From: a virus
Direction: 5' to 3' (one strand)
Length of the DNA: 47,109 nt
IMG/VR virus record: IMGVR_UViG_3300005518_000020
Location: 1-47,109 of that record
Position 1 is the stretch's first letter. The number at the start of each line of letters is the position of its first letter. The notes beneath the pieces are model-generated. The model had not been told where the DNA came from. It saw only the letters and a program-made list of their open reading frames with translations, and made no database searches. Positions 16,596 through 23,170 of this stretch are shown here, one piece after another. The position numbers and the translations under genes are program-made.

Positions 16596-16828
16596 TATGT
16601 GGGACCTTTACGCCCCCTTGAGATGGACGGGTAGGCCAGGCCGCTGTTTGGATTCTTATGCATTCTTTCCAACGGCTGCGCTGGTGATGGTGTTGGTTTG
16701 TGAAACTTTGGTTTTATCGGTTCGATTGGTGAGTAGTTATATCTTGGCTGCCCTTCCTGAATTTCGGCTAACGTACTCTCCACATCACGCTGAACTCTAG
16801 CGGACGGTTTCATCTTTTCCATTGTCAT
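16595..16828 (-). CDS. Small basic Pro-rich protein between terminase and portal (77 aa)
   Basis: A 77-residue, Pro- and Lys/Arg-rich, largely disordered protein (PIEPIKPKFHKPTPSPAQPL). Its ATG at 16828 overlaps the stop of the terminase nuclease gene (ATGA), and its stop touches the portal start, so it is translated as part of a coupled series. Function unknown. A packaging accessory role is only a guess from location. Confidence 0.6.
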   Translation of the reverse strand: MTMEKMKPSARVQRDVESTLAEIQEGQPRYNYSPIEPIKPKFHKPTPSPAQPLERMHKNPNSGLAYPSISRGRKGPT

Positions 16829-17940
16829 CGCTCCAGTTGGCTGTACCGTGGCCCGTCGTACTCATCACGTACAAATATCTGCCTACGTTTGACGCCACCT
16901 ACTTTGTCGGTCCGTGGCCTGTCAGGATGTACCCCTGCTTTATCGCTTCGGGGATCGGTAAACCCTCCCTGTCCTGGATATCGGTCACGGGGATGGATGA
17001 GATCAGGTCGTCGATCTGGGTCCTTTCCTTGACCATGCTGTTCGGATTCAAACCGACTGGACGCGATCCGCCTTCGTGTGTCTTCTGAGGTGGCATTCTC
17101 TTCCCTCTTCCGCGCCTTTAGGCGCAACCTGTGACCGTGGTAATACCGGAGGCAGTCCTGCAGGTGTTCGTAGTATCCATCGTCCAAAGGTAGTTCCTTG
17201 GACGCTTTCCCTTCCTTTGCCGGTGCGTACCGGTAGCCGCCTGAAAGGCCATCCACAAGGATAGGACAGTTACTGGCGTCCACCAGTAACACCGGCATCC
17301 CGTCAGCCATGGTGGTCGTAAGGGAATTTCGAACGTAGTTGATGGTGTCCTTGATTTCGAACTGGGCCCATGTCGGGCGAATGTCAAATTCCCGAAGGAT
17401 TTCCAGATCTGATTTTCCCGTACTTTTCGGCTGCTTACCGGCAGGATCGCAGAAATCCTTCACGTAGCTGAACTTTCCTTTAATCCGTTCCATCTTCTCC
17501 AGTATCATTGGCACAAAGTCCTGGAGGAAGATGTCTGTACCCATTAGTTCATCGAACACAACATGATGATGCGAACTCGCCTCTTGAATAAATAGTACTG
17601 CTGGATGGTGGTAGCCAAAGTCCCATATGCGGTAGATGGGACGATCGGGTTCAAGGCCCAGGTTGTGCACCAGATGACCCCCCTCGGCCACAGGGGAATT
17701 AGCGAATTGGCTACGATATACTCCCTTTCCCTCGTAGGAGGTAAACGTAATCTCGAACTCTTGATCCCAACCAGTTTTGGAGTAACCAGGACGAGTCTTC
17801 TCATACCACCTCTTCGTCGCCTTGTCGGGATCTGCGGTGTAATGCGTTCGCAGTACACGGAACCGGTTGGTTCCATTAGTCCAACGGGCCAGTCCCTTGG
17901 TGTTGGTATCGACATCCTTTGCTGTCTGTGGCATCTGCAT
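16825..17940 (-). CDS. Large terminase, nuclease half (371 aa; split TerL)
   Basis: This gene carries the C-terminal RNase-H-fold nuclease of a large terminase as a separate protein. Visible acidic motifs are YRIWDFGYHHPA (Asp107), KDFCDPAGKQ (Asp165) and DDGYYEHLQDCLRY (Asp253/254 with His259 and Asp262). The first 80 residues (FRVLRTHYTADPD, then WDQEFEITFTSYEGKGVY) match the linker normally joined to the ATPase. The preceding gene ends TAA and one base later this ATG follows, in a different frame (TAATATG). No good ribosome binding site precedes it, so translation probably depends on reinitiation. The last 110 residues are Arg/Asp-rich and disordered. The nuclease would cut concatemeric DNA at the portal. 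A sequencing frameshift at the junction is an alternative. Confidence 0.8.
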   Translation of the reverse strand: MQMPQTAKDVDTNTKGLARWTNGTNRFRVLRTHYTADPDKATKRWYEKTRPGYSKTGWDQEFEITFTSYEGKGVYRSQFANSPVAEGGHLVHNLGLEPDRPIYRIWDFGYHHPAVLFIQEASSHHHVVFDELMGTDIFLQDFVPMILEKMERIKGKFSYVKDFCDPAGKQPKSTGKSDLEILREFDIRPTWAQFEIKDTINYVRNSLTTTMADGMPVLLVDASNCPILVDGLSGGYRYAPAKEGKASKELPLDDGYYEHLQDCLRYYHGHRLRLKARKREENATSEDTRRRIASSRFESEQHGQGKDPDRRPDLIHPRDRYPGQGGFTDPRSDKAGVHPDRPRTDKVGGVKRRQIFVRDEYDGPRYSQLER

Positions 17941-17941
17941 A

Positions 17942-18766
17942 TTAGGCCGCGTCTATCAGATCGTAGCAAATTCGGTAGAAGAAGTTCTTCCCGTTGGCCG
18001 AACTCACAATAATATACTTACCACCACCGTCAATCGTGGGTTTGGCTGCCTTGTAGGAATCCTCGTGCTTTGCCTGGAACGCGCCTTCGTCTGCCATAAT
18101 GGCAGAAGCTGTGTGCTGGCGTAGGATATCCGGCCCTTGCGGGATTCCCCAAATGGTGGAACCATTTCCCACCAGAAGCTTGTTATACGGCATAATTGGC
18201 ATTTTCTTGCGAAGCGGGGCCGCGGACTGGATCCACCAAGGAAGGTGTGTATAGGTATGCTTTACTCTATCTATAAGGGCGACCGCGTCATCTTCCTTCT
18301 TGGATTGCAGGAAGATAAGCCGGTGTTGGTTGAACAAGGCCATATGCAGCAAGTAACACAAAACTGTCCAGGTAATCATGATCTGTCTGGATTTCGGTAT
18401 GGCTACCAACTGGTTCCTTGCCAATTCGCGCAAGACATATACTATATACCGCTTACGCGGAAATCGTTTCACGGGGTGCCGTGCATCATGCTCATCTTTG
18501 GTAAAGCAGTGTGTCATTACAAAGTACGCCGGATACCGTTTACATCGTAAAAGTTCCGCCTGTACCCTCGCAACGTCCCCCTCATTGCAAAGGTCCAGGT
18601 GCCGGTCTATATCTACACCGGCAGTCGCATCGCCTCTCGCTGGTCTTAACTTGGAAGGAAGTGGCCATACCCAAGGGAGATCCTCCTGGCGGAGATGGGT
18701 TTGCCGGTTGGCATGGGGTGAAACTTTGCCTGTTGGGCTATATTGTGGGATAATTGCAAGGTTCAT
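17942..18766 (-). CDS. Large terminase, ATPase half (274 aa; split TerL)
   Basis: The product contains the packaging motor: a Walker A-like AIPKSRQIMITW (residues 123-133), a Walker B SAIMADEGAF (Asp226, Glu227) and the coupling motif region YIIVSSANGKNFFY (residues 251-264). It ends at residue 274, just where a normal terminase would run into the nuclease domain, which is encoded by the next gene one base further. Its ATG at 18766 overlaps the stop of the upstream gene (ATGA). The deviant Walker A (KSRQ instead of GxGKS) occurs in other large terminases. The protein would hydrolyse ATP to drive DNA into the prohead, with the nuclease half supplied separately. Confidence 0.85.
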   Translation of the reverse strand: MNLAIIPQYSPTGKVSPHANRQTHLRQEDLPWVWPLPSKLRPARGDATAGVDIDRHLDLCNEGDVARVQAELLRCKRYPAYFVMTHCFTKDEHDARHPVKRFPRKRYIVYVLRELARNQLVAIPKSRQIMITWTVLCYLLHMALFNQHRLIFLQSKKEDDAVALIDRVKHTYTHLPWWIQSAAPLRKKMPIMPYNKLLVGNGSTIWGIPQGPDILRQHTASAIMADEGAFQAKHEDSYKAAKPTIDGGGKYIIVSSANGKNFFYRICYDLIDAA

Positions 18767-19632
18767 CGGGGACGCCCTTTAAGGGACTTGTAGTTGGTAG
18801 AAGGGGGTAAAACCTTGGTGCTGCGGGCTTCAATGGCCTTATCGGCGCCATCGTAAGGCATTTCAAAATGCACGTGCTTGTGGTCGTGTGTTTCGGTCTT
18901 GCTGCCCTCTGGCTGCAGGGTGCGGGACATTTCCCCAAGTAAACGCGCCATCTGGGCGTTCCCTTGTGCGGCGTGTTCTTCCCCGTAAAGCATAAGGATA
19001 CCCGAACGGGCCGCGATCCTTTCCCGCCAGAATTGGGAAAGGAAGAACATATGTTCCGGTTTCTTATAAAGATCACCTTGCATAAGGGACATGGGAAGCT
19101 GTGCAAGGCGGGTAGCTTTGGAAAAGTTCGCGCGTACGTGTGGAAGGATGGTAGCGTAAGCAAATGCAACAACTTGTCGTGGGGGAACGTACATTGTGGC
19201 AAGGTCAGCTTCGGTAAGGTGTTCCGGTATAATTGCGCCTGCAAGAATAGCGTTTTCAAGACGGGCAACAAGGTCGTCGCTAGCCTCGTTTTCAAGGCAA
19301 ATTCGTATCTTTCTAAGCCTACTTCCGTGGGCCTGACTATCAACCCCTGCAATCACGCGTGCGAATCTGGTAGGCTTGTAGCAATCATCGGGGAAAAGGT
19401 ACAAAGCGTCCTTTACAGGGTCATACCGGTGCGCAGGAAGCGGTTTCACGTTGTATTTAGCGAACCGCCTTTTCTGGCGTGATCCATAAAGCCTTCTGTA
19501 CTCGGCCTTGGAAAGCCCTTCGGCTTCCGGCGGTGCGGGTACGCGCCATTGATCGTAGCCTTTGGTGCCTTTGGCGTGTGACAAAGCCCGTCCGTCGTCG
19601 GAGCCTATGAAGGATCGCGGGTCATTACGCAC
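18763..19632 (-). CDS. Unknown late gene in small-terminase position (289 aa)
   Basis: This is the first gene of the late operon, directly upstream of the terminase ATPase, where small terminase genes commonly sit. I choose GTG 19632, which has GGAG eight bases upstream. The product is basic with an aromatic N-terminal part (LSKAEYRRLYGSRQKRRFAK, residues about 40-60), a central helical region (about 115-215) and a short His/Glu/Thr-rich segment (ETHDHKHVHFEMPYDG). I cannot see a convincing helix-turn-helix by eye. A small terminase or packaging regulator is plausible from order only. Confidence 0.55.
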   Translation of the reverse strand: MRNDPRSFIGSDDGRALSHAKGTKGYDQWRVPAPPEAEGLSKAEYRRLYGSRQKRRFAKYNVKPLPAHRYDPVKDALYLFPDDCYKPTRFARVIAGVDSQAHGSRLRKIRICLENEASDDLVARLENAILAGAIIPEHLTEADLATMYVPPRQVVAFAYATILPHVRANFSKATRLAQLPMSLMQGDLYKKPEHMFFLSQFWRERIAARSGILMLYGEEHAAQGNAQMARLLGEMSRTLQPEGSKTETHDHKHVHFEMPYDGADKAIEARSTKVLPPSTNYKSLKGRPR

Positions 19633-19651
19633 GGTGTAGTCTCCACTTACA

Positions 19652-19681
19652 ATTATAAGGGTAGTACGGGGATGAAAGCAA
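19652..19681 (-). promoter_or_regulatory. Late promoter, sigma70-like, 18-bp spacer
   Basis: On the minus strand TTGCTT and TATAAT are separated by exactly 18 bases (plus-strand positions 19676-19681 and 19652-19657), and TG follows the -10. The -35 hexamer equals that of the early promoter at 29149. It points into the late operon. The predicted start lies about 13 bases before the GTG at 19632, a very short leader like those of the early promoters. Confidence 0.6.
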
Positions 19682-20017
19682 CAGGTTTCTTTGGATTTTT
19701 TCGGTAGTCGCCATCAACTGTACATAAATACGTGTATTGCAGGAGTATAGAGTATATAATTGTATACAGTATACTAATGAATCAGTATAGGTAAGTATAT
19801 GTATATATTAAATTAATAATAAAGAAGAATAAAAAATGTTTTGGTCAAAAAATAAATACATCGTTCACGAAAAACGACTAAGTTAGGTAGGGGAGGTAAG
19901 TCTATATATTATAATATATAAGATCAAGGGTACCCTCGGAATTTAGTCGTTTTTGGTAAAACAAAACGTAAAGGCCCCGGCCCAATGTATTTTTTTGCAA
20001 AACCCCAGTTCCGGGCT
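19658..20017. other. AT-rich palindromic gap between divergent operons: candidate replication origin / control region
   Basis: No convincing gene lies in this stretch. It is far more AT-rich than the rest of the window. Visible structures are GTATAC-A-GTATAC at 19762-19774; a perfect 12-bp inverted repeat, AAAAACGACTAA at 19870-19881 with TTAGTCGTTTTT at 19943-19954; between its arms a perfect 18-bp palindrome at 19903-19920 and a 10-bp palindrome AGGGTACCCT at 19927-19936. Divergent promoters flank the gap. Nested palindromes, DNA-unwinding-type AT richness and a location at the divergence of both arms fit an origin or operator region. This is inference. Confidence 0.5.
19870..19954. repeat. 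Nested inverted repeats
   Basis: Arms AAAAACGACTAA (19870-19881) and TTAGTCGTTTTT (19943-19954) are perfect reverse complements. The 61-base interior holds an 18-bp palindrome made only of A and T (19903-19920) and the palindrome AGGGTACCCT (19927-19936). The whole can fold into a branched cruciform. No such arrangement is seen elsewhere in the window. Confidence 0.85.
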
Positions 20018-20023
20018 TATAAT
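19994..20023 (+). promoter_or_regulatory. Early promoter, sigma70-like
   Basis: TTTGCA, 18 bases, then TATAAT (20018-20023). The spacer half CCCCAGTTCCGGGCT resembles the spacers of the other early promoters (C-rich then TTCCGG). It faces rightward, the first promoter of the early arm, about 85 bases before the start at 20108. Confidence 0.55.
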
Positions 20024-20107
20024 GGAGGTCAGATGTTTTTTTCTTCTTTTGAGTGGATTAACATGCGCACGAGTGAAGTTAATGAAGTTCAATTAAAAGG
20101 AGCGTCA

Positions 20108-20344
20108 ATGACCAACTCAATTTGGCTGGTAGTGATGATCAGTTCGGATGGTGAGAAGTTAGAATTTCTAGTCGGAGCGCGTACACCGGCTAGTAGACAT
20201 ATGAAGATAGTTAAGCTATATCGGTCTATATTAAAACCGAAGATTGTACGGATATGGTATGAGATGTGGTGCGAAGGAGGCAGACATAGTAGTAAATCTA
20301 GAATACCATATAGTAGAATTCCATATGATAATAAATATTATTAA
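20108..20344 (+). CDS. First early gene, unknown basic protein (78 aa)
   Basis: I place the start at ATG 20108 because AAAAGGAG lies five bases upstream; a longer frame opens at 19985 without a site. The product is basic. Its N-terminal half is probably beta (NSIWLVVMISSDGEKLEFLV) and its C-terminus is rich in Lys, Arg, Tyr and Ser (SSKSRIPYSRIPYDNKYY). The DNA is AT-rich like the neighbouring control region and unlike the rest of the arm. As the first gene after the leading early promoter it could be a host-takeover protein. No family recognised. Confidence 0.6.
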   Translation: MTNSIWLVVMISSDGEKLEFLVGARTPASRHMKIVKLYRSILKPKIVRIWYEMWCEGGRHSSKSRIPYSRIPYDNKYY

Positions 20345-20448
20345 TGAACGTGGGGTGGAGGTGCACGGGTGGTAGAGTAGAGAAAAGAAGAGTCGGGAGG
20401 GGTACCTACCCGGTCGCCACCTAATGAACGTAATGAGTCCGAAAGGGG

Positions 20449-20634
20449 GTGAACACCACGCAACACAAGTGCAAGGCAAGCAAGTGCAAGGAGCGACCAC
20501 ATCGCATGGTCGTGATGACTGACGAAGGGGTTGCCATCTGCTTGTACTACTGCGACGGTCACTGGTTGCAGTTGCACAGGGACCTCAGGCAAGCGAGGTC
20601 ACTGGATCTGGTACTGAAGGTAGTGGCGGTCTAA
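20449..20634 (+). CDS. Small zinc-binding protein (61 aa)
   Basis: GTG at 20449 is the only start upstream of the first Cys, although the AAGGGGG upstream is very close to it. Cys spacing is HKCKASKCKERPH (C-x4-C) and, 20 residues on, CLYYCDGH (C-x3-C), a zinc-ribbon-like layout. The C-terminus is helical. It is one of several tiny Cys-rich early proteins here. Function unknown; nucleic acid binding or host-protein binding would be typical. Confidence 0.5.
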   Translation: MNTTQHKCKASKCKERPHRMVVMTDEGVAICLYYCDGHWLQLHRDLRQARSLDLVLKVVAV

Positions 20635-20665
20635 AGGCATCAGCAGTCAGGGTGCGTGTCTAACA

Positions 20666-20683
20666 GGGCGCAGATACGCGCCC
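20666..20683 (+). terminator. Hairpin before the 180-aa gene
   Basis: GGGCGC and GCGCCC form a perfect 6-bp stem with a 6-base loop, followed only by TT. It lies in the leader of the gene at 20714. A weak terminator, attenuator or 5' stabilising hairpin are all possible. Confidence 0.4.
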
Positions 20684-20713
20684 TTCACACCAGCGCCCAG
20701 AACAGAGGGCACG

Positions 20714-21256
20714 ATGGACACCACCAAGAAGCTGGAAGTCTTCGGTCTCACCACTCAACTGGCTCGCGCACTCGACGAGGCAGGACTCAACGGTCCGCAG
20801 TCGCAGGAGCTTCGTGGTCTCCTGGGCAAGCTGGCTGTTGGAACACAGCCTGCCAAGGGCGAGAGAGCTGTCGTGACCAAGAGAGTTCGACGGGTCATGC
20901 CGGCTGGTGCGTTCGGTCGTCGTCCGCGGAAGGTGACAGCATTCGGTCACGAGTTCGCGGAAGACACCATCGCACGCATGGTGTGCAGCATCTTCTGCTT
21001 CCTGGAAGAGAAGGGAGTGAAGGAGGTGGACCACAAGAAGGTGGCTGCTGCCATCGTGGAAGCGTACCCGGAGAATCGCTACTCCGAGGTTCGCTCCATG
21101 ATCGACCAGGACAAGTGGTCGAACCTGAGGTTCAGTTTCCAGCAGAACGGTGAGTATCTGCCGAGCAAGAATCGCTCGGATGTGAAGGGTACGAAGGAGA
21201 AGGTCGCCACCAAGGAGACCGGTGACGATTCGATCGTCGAGGAGCTGGGCTTCTAG
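20714..21256 (+). CDS. Probable DNA-binding early protein, related to the 301-aa protein at 25135 (180 aa)
   Basis: A helical N-terminus (residues 1-45) is followed by a very basic stretch (about 52-75, RAVVTKRVRRVM then GRRPRKV) and a domain of about 75 residues (FGHEFAEDTIARMVCSIF to NGEYLPSK). By eye that domain aligns with the C-terminal part of the protein at 25135: the F...I...IF pattern, then (A)AI..A.PE and R...D..K.N...F. The shared unit looks like a small helical DNA-binding fold. GAGGG precedes the ATG. Base and codon use are GC-rich and regular, suggesting high expression. Function unknown; nucleoid or regulatory protein is a guess. Confidence 0.65.
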   Translation: MDTTKKLEVFGLTTQLARALDEAGLNGPQSQELRGLLGKLAVGTQPAKGERAVVTKRVRRVMPAGAFGRRPRKVTAFGHEFAEDTIARMVCSIFCFLEEKGVKEVDHKKVAAAIVEAYPENRYSEVRSMIDQDKWSNLRFSFQQNGEYLPSKNRSDVKGTKEKVATKETGDDSIVEELGF

Positions 21257-21265
21257 CTTCTTAAG

Positions 21266-21296
21266 GGGGAGGGTGGGCCGAGTGCCTGCCCTCCCC
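21266..21296 (+). terminator. Terminator-like hairpin
   Basis: GGGGAGGG (21266-21273) and CCCTCCCC (21289-21296) are perfect complements around a 15-base loop, ten bases after the stop at 21256. There is no U tract, so termination may be inefficient or Rho-assisted. Confidence 0.55.
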
Positions 21297-21299
21297 ACT

Positions 21300-21450
21300 T
21301 CTAACCACTAACCACTTACAGCGGTATATACCAGTAACCAGCACTAATTACCCATTCCAGGCGTAATTACCAGTGTCACCGATACTTAGCGGTATTTAAA
21401 CCCGTTGCACGGGTAATTAGGCGTGTCTGTAACTTGTATCAGTTACGGCG
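21300..21450. repeat. Iteron-like short repeats in a gene-free stretch
   Basis: No gene is supported here. Short elements recur: TAACCAC twice, GCGGTAT twice, ACCAGTAACCAG, and three copies of TAATTA flanked by G/C (CTAATTACCC, CGTAATTACCAG, GGTAATTAGGCG). CCCGTTGCACGGG forms a hairpin. The pattern suits protein-binding sites (an operator or a second origin element) but could be chance. Confidence 0.35.
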
Positions 21451-21543
21451 CAGTCAAGTTTGGGCGTACGCGTGATAGTGTTCGCACACCAGCCACCACA
21501 CCACCCGCAGTGAACAAACGCACAATACAAATAGGAGGCCAGT

Positions 21544-21795
21544 ATGGCATACCATTGCCCTCGTTGCAAGCAAACCCGCAAACCCATCCACATTACCATA
21601 GCCAAGCGTCTACGACCGTCCGACACAGCCAAAACGCTCGTAGGAGCAATCCTACGCCGTTGCAACGTATGTCAAACCAAGCTACGCCACCAACCCACCC
21701 CCGACCCACGCACGTGCGTCTCCACCAATCCGAACGCGTTCCAACCCCCACGTACCAACGGCGTTCGAACCCTTTTCTCCAATCGGGTCGTTTGA
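21544..21795 (+). CDS. Small zinc-ribbon protein (83 aa)
   Basis: ATG at 21544 follows AGGAGG by six bases, a strong site. The start reads MAYHCPRCKQTRKP, and CNVCQ occurs at about residue 40, giving a C-x2-C ... C-x2-C zinc ribbon with a basic middle (IAKRLRPSDTAKTLV). The C-terminal 35 residues are Pro/Asn/Arg-rich and probably disordered. A longer frame in another phase covers the same stretch, but it lacks a ribosome binding site and has a shuffled composition, so I leave it out. Function unknown. Confidence 0.65.
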   Translation: MAYHCPRCKQTRKPIHITIAKRLRPSDTAKTLVGAILRRCNVCQTKLRHQPTPDPRTCVSTNPNAFQPPRTNGVRTLFSNRVV

Positions 21796-21824
21796 CCCCT
21801 AAAGGCCACGCATGAACAAAGGTC

Positions 21825-21854
21825 TTGACACCAACCCCGTTTCCGGTCTATAAT
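21825..21854 (+). promoter_or_regulatory. Early promoter, TTGACA-18-TATAAT
   Basis: TTGACA at 21825-21830 and TATAAT at 21849-21854, spacer 18. The flanking AAAGGTC before the -35 and CACC after it are shared with the promoter at 22445. It serves the small genes from 21878. Confidence 0.85.
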
Positions 21855-21877
21855 TGTCCCTTAAAGGAGGCCACCAA

Positions 21878-22045
21878 ATGCAAGAACCCCTGAAGCTTCG
21901 TATCACCATCTCCACCATGAACGACATTGTCCTTGACATACACGAGGTGACACGGGAGCAAGCCGCTCAGATTGATTTCAACCGTCAGATTCAGATGTTC
22001 TTCGAGGCAGAACACAACCTTCGAAACCTGGAGCCACGCGGCTAA
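21878..22045 (+). CDS. Small early protein (55 aa)
   Basis: ATG 21878 has AAAGGAGG seven bases upstream and lies about 25 bases after a strong promoter. The 55-residue product starts MQEPLKLRITISTMNDIVLD, which recalls the start of the protein at 22221 (KFRITLEAIIEGQEDV), so the two may share a beta-strand fold. The rest is helical (QIDFNRQIQMFFEAEHNL). Function unknown. Confidence 0.7.
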   Translation: MQEPLKLRITISTMNDIVLDIHEVTREQAAQIDFNRQIQMFFEAEHNLRNLEPRG

Positions 22046-22050
22046 CACAC

Positions 22051-22287
22051 ATGAGACTCTACGCCAAATGCCTTACATGCCGTAAAGAGTGCAAACCCCA
22101 CCAATACATGGGGTGCCAACTGACAGCCAGACAGAAGGATGAGGTAATGCTTGCAGACATACGCGAGCATATCTTATTCCACAAAGTTAACGGCCTTGAG
22201 GCCACCATTCTGGTGAAACCATGGCGAAAGCCAACGTCAAGTTCCGTATCACCCTCGAAGCCATCATTGAAGGCCAAGAGGACGTAA
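22051..22287 (+). CDS. Small Cys-rich protein (78 aa)
   Basis: The ATG at 22051 lies six bases after the previous stop but has no strong ribosome binding site, so translation may be coupled. The N-terminus carries CLTCRKEC and a further Cys (YMGCQ), a plausible four-Cys zinc site. The last 22 residues, Ser/Pro/Lys-rich, overlap the next gene out of frame. Function unknown. The gene is less certain than its neighbours. Confidence 0.5.
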   Translation: MRLYAKCLTCRKECKPHQYMGCQLTARQKDEVMLADIREHILFHKVNGLEATILVKPWRKPTSSSVSPSKPSLKAKRT

Positions 22288-22427
22288 CCCTCCATTCTTG
22301 GGAGGGTACGTACTGGTCGTACTCCCAGAGCTGCATTACACTGTGCGACAAGTTCCTCGACCAAATGGAGGGCGCTATCGACTACCTTGAACCCGACGAC
22401 CCACCCCAAACCCTAGGAGACGCCTAG
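22221..22427 (+). CDS. Small acidic early protein (68 aa)
   Basis: ATG at 22221 sits inside the end of the previous frame; upstream is only GGTGAAACC, a weak site. The product (MAKANVKFRITLEAIIEGQE...) looks like a beta strand followed by helix and an acidic C-terminus, with an N-terminal pattern like the protein at 21878, hinting at tandem duplication. Two Cys are near residues 38 and 42. Function unknown. Confidence 0.55.
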   Translation: MAKANVKFRITLEAIIEGQEDVTLHSWEGTYWSYSQSCITLCDKFLDQMEGAIDYLEPDDPPQTLGDA

Positions 22428-22444
22428 CCCCGTAAAGAAAGGTC

Positions 22445-22474
22445 TTGACACCCACGGCCTTTCCAGGTTATAAT
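22445..22474 (+). promoter_or_regulatory. Early promoter, TTGACA-18-TATAAT
   Basis: TTGACA at 22445-22450 and TATAAT at 22469-22474, spacer 18, preceded by AAAGGTC and followed by CACCCAC, nearly identical to the promoters at 21825 and 25083. The predicted transcript begins about 15 bases before the TTG start at 22495. Confidence 0.85.
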
Positions 22475-22494
22475 GTCCCACGAAAGGAGCGAAT

Positions 22495-22674
22495 TTGGAA
22501 CCAACACCACGCTGGTGTGTACACGTTCCCGCCCCATACGGGCCGTGTAACCAGTGCCTTTTAGTACGCTTCCAAACAATCCGTAGTATGGAGTTTAACT
22601 GCCCAGGCCCCATAAAGGAGGGCAACAATGGACCACAGCAACAATACCCCGAGCGAACCCCAACCAGTAAGTGA
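22495..22674 (+). CDS. Small Cys-containing protein with TTG start (59 aa)
   Basis: AAAGGAGCGAAT leads to TTG at 22495, directly behind the promoter at 22445, and an open frame runs to TGA at 22672. The product (MEPTPRWCVHVPAPYGPCNQ...) has C8, C18, C21 and C36, giving a C-x2-C pair with two flanking Cys. The end overlaps the next gene by 47 bases in another frame. The strong site and promoter make the TTG start credible. Function unknown. Confidence 0.6.
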   Translation: MEPTPRWCVHVPAPYGPCNQCLLVRFQTIRSMEFNCPGPIKEGNNGPQQQYPERTPTSK

Positions 22675-22843
22675 TATCCCTTCACCCTTTAAGGTGAAAC
22701 GACAGGCCGTAGTTGCTTGTGGATGTGGCCTTTACATTCACAGGTTCCCCCACGATACACCCAACCAGACAGCCCTTGCACACGCCAAACAAACCGGACA
22801 TATCTGCGAACTAAAAATTGTTTACAGGGTCCGCAAGGACTAA
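22628..22843 (+). CDS. Small C2H2-like zinc-finger protein (71 aa)
   Basis: AAAGGAGGGCAACA precedes the ATG at 22628. Residues about 29-60 read ACGCGLYIHRF, then AHAKQTGHICE, a CxC...H...H-x5-H...C layout with the TGH motif common in zinc fingers. The N-terminal 20 residues are Pro/Ser/Asn-rich and disordered; the C-terminus is basic. Probably a nucleic acid or protein binder. Function unknown. Confidence 0.65.
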   Translation: MDHSNNTPSEPQPVSDIPSPFKVKRQAVVACGCGLYIHRFPHDTPNQTALAHAKQTGHICELKIVYRVRKD

Positions 22844-22855
22844 GGAGACCCGTTC

Positions 22856-23167
22856 ATGAAAGAACAAGTCATCCAGATTGACGAGAAGAACCAGGTACGC
22901 ATTCGCCTGAACGAATGGAAGGGCGAGGTGAAGGTTTACCTGCAGAACTTCTTCACCCCCGGTCCCACCAGTAAGTTTCCTACCGGACCGGACGGCTACG
23001 CCTTTGGCAAGGCTGTCACCCTTCCACCCGAGCGGTTCGCCGAATTCCTTGACAAAGCGTACGCCTTTGCCAAGGACAACCAGTTGGTACATAAGGAGAA
23101 AACCAAGAAAATCAAAGTGGGTATGGCACAACGCACACCGTCAGATGATGTGGACGAGGACATTTAG
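22856..23167 (+). CDS. PC4/p15-like ssDNA-binding protein (103 aa)
   Basis: The segment from residue 14 (VRIRLNEWKGEVKVYLQNFF) through GKAVTLPPERFAEFLDKAYA matches the PC4/p15 transcriptional coactivator pattern: beta strands with an NEWKG turn, then LxPE-type residues leading into a C-terminal helix. Members bind single-stranded DNA as dimers and act in transcription or replication. The C-terminus is charged and extended (KEKTKKIKVG, ending in an acidic DDVDEDI). AAGGAG precedes the ATG. Its place in the early arm suits a role in early replication or host transcription control. The family call is by eye. Confidence 0.7.
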   Translation: MKEQVIQIDEKNQVRIRLNEWKGEVKVYLQNFFTPGPTSKFPTGPDGYAFGKAVTLPPERFAEFLDKAYAFAKDNQLVHKEKTKKIKVGMAQRTPSDDVDEDI

Positions 23168-23170
23168 CCG

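Noticed and set aside
18738-19352. Minus-strand frame of 204 codons inside the 289-residue late gene
   Set aside because: It overlaps that gene out of frame, has Pro/Leu/Thr-rich shuffled content and lacks a ribosome binding site.
20660-21298. Minus-strand frame of 212 codons opposite the 20714 gene
   Set aside because: No start site support; composition is a mirror of the real gene, whose codon use is strongly biased.
21423-21815. Plus-strand frame of 130 codons over the zinc-ribbon gene
   Set aside because: Low-complexity Pro/Thr/His/Gln content and no ribosome binding site, whereas the 83-residue frame has AGGAGG and a Cys pattern.
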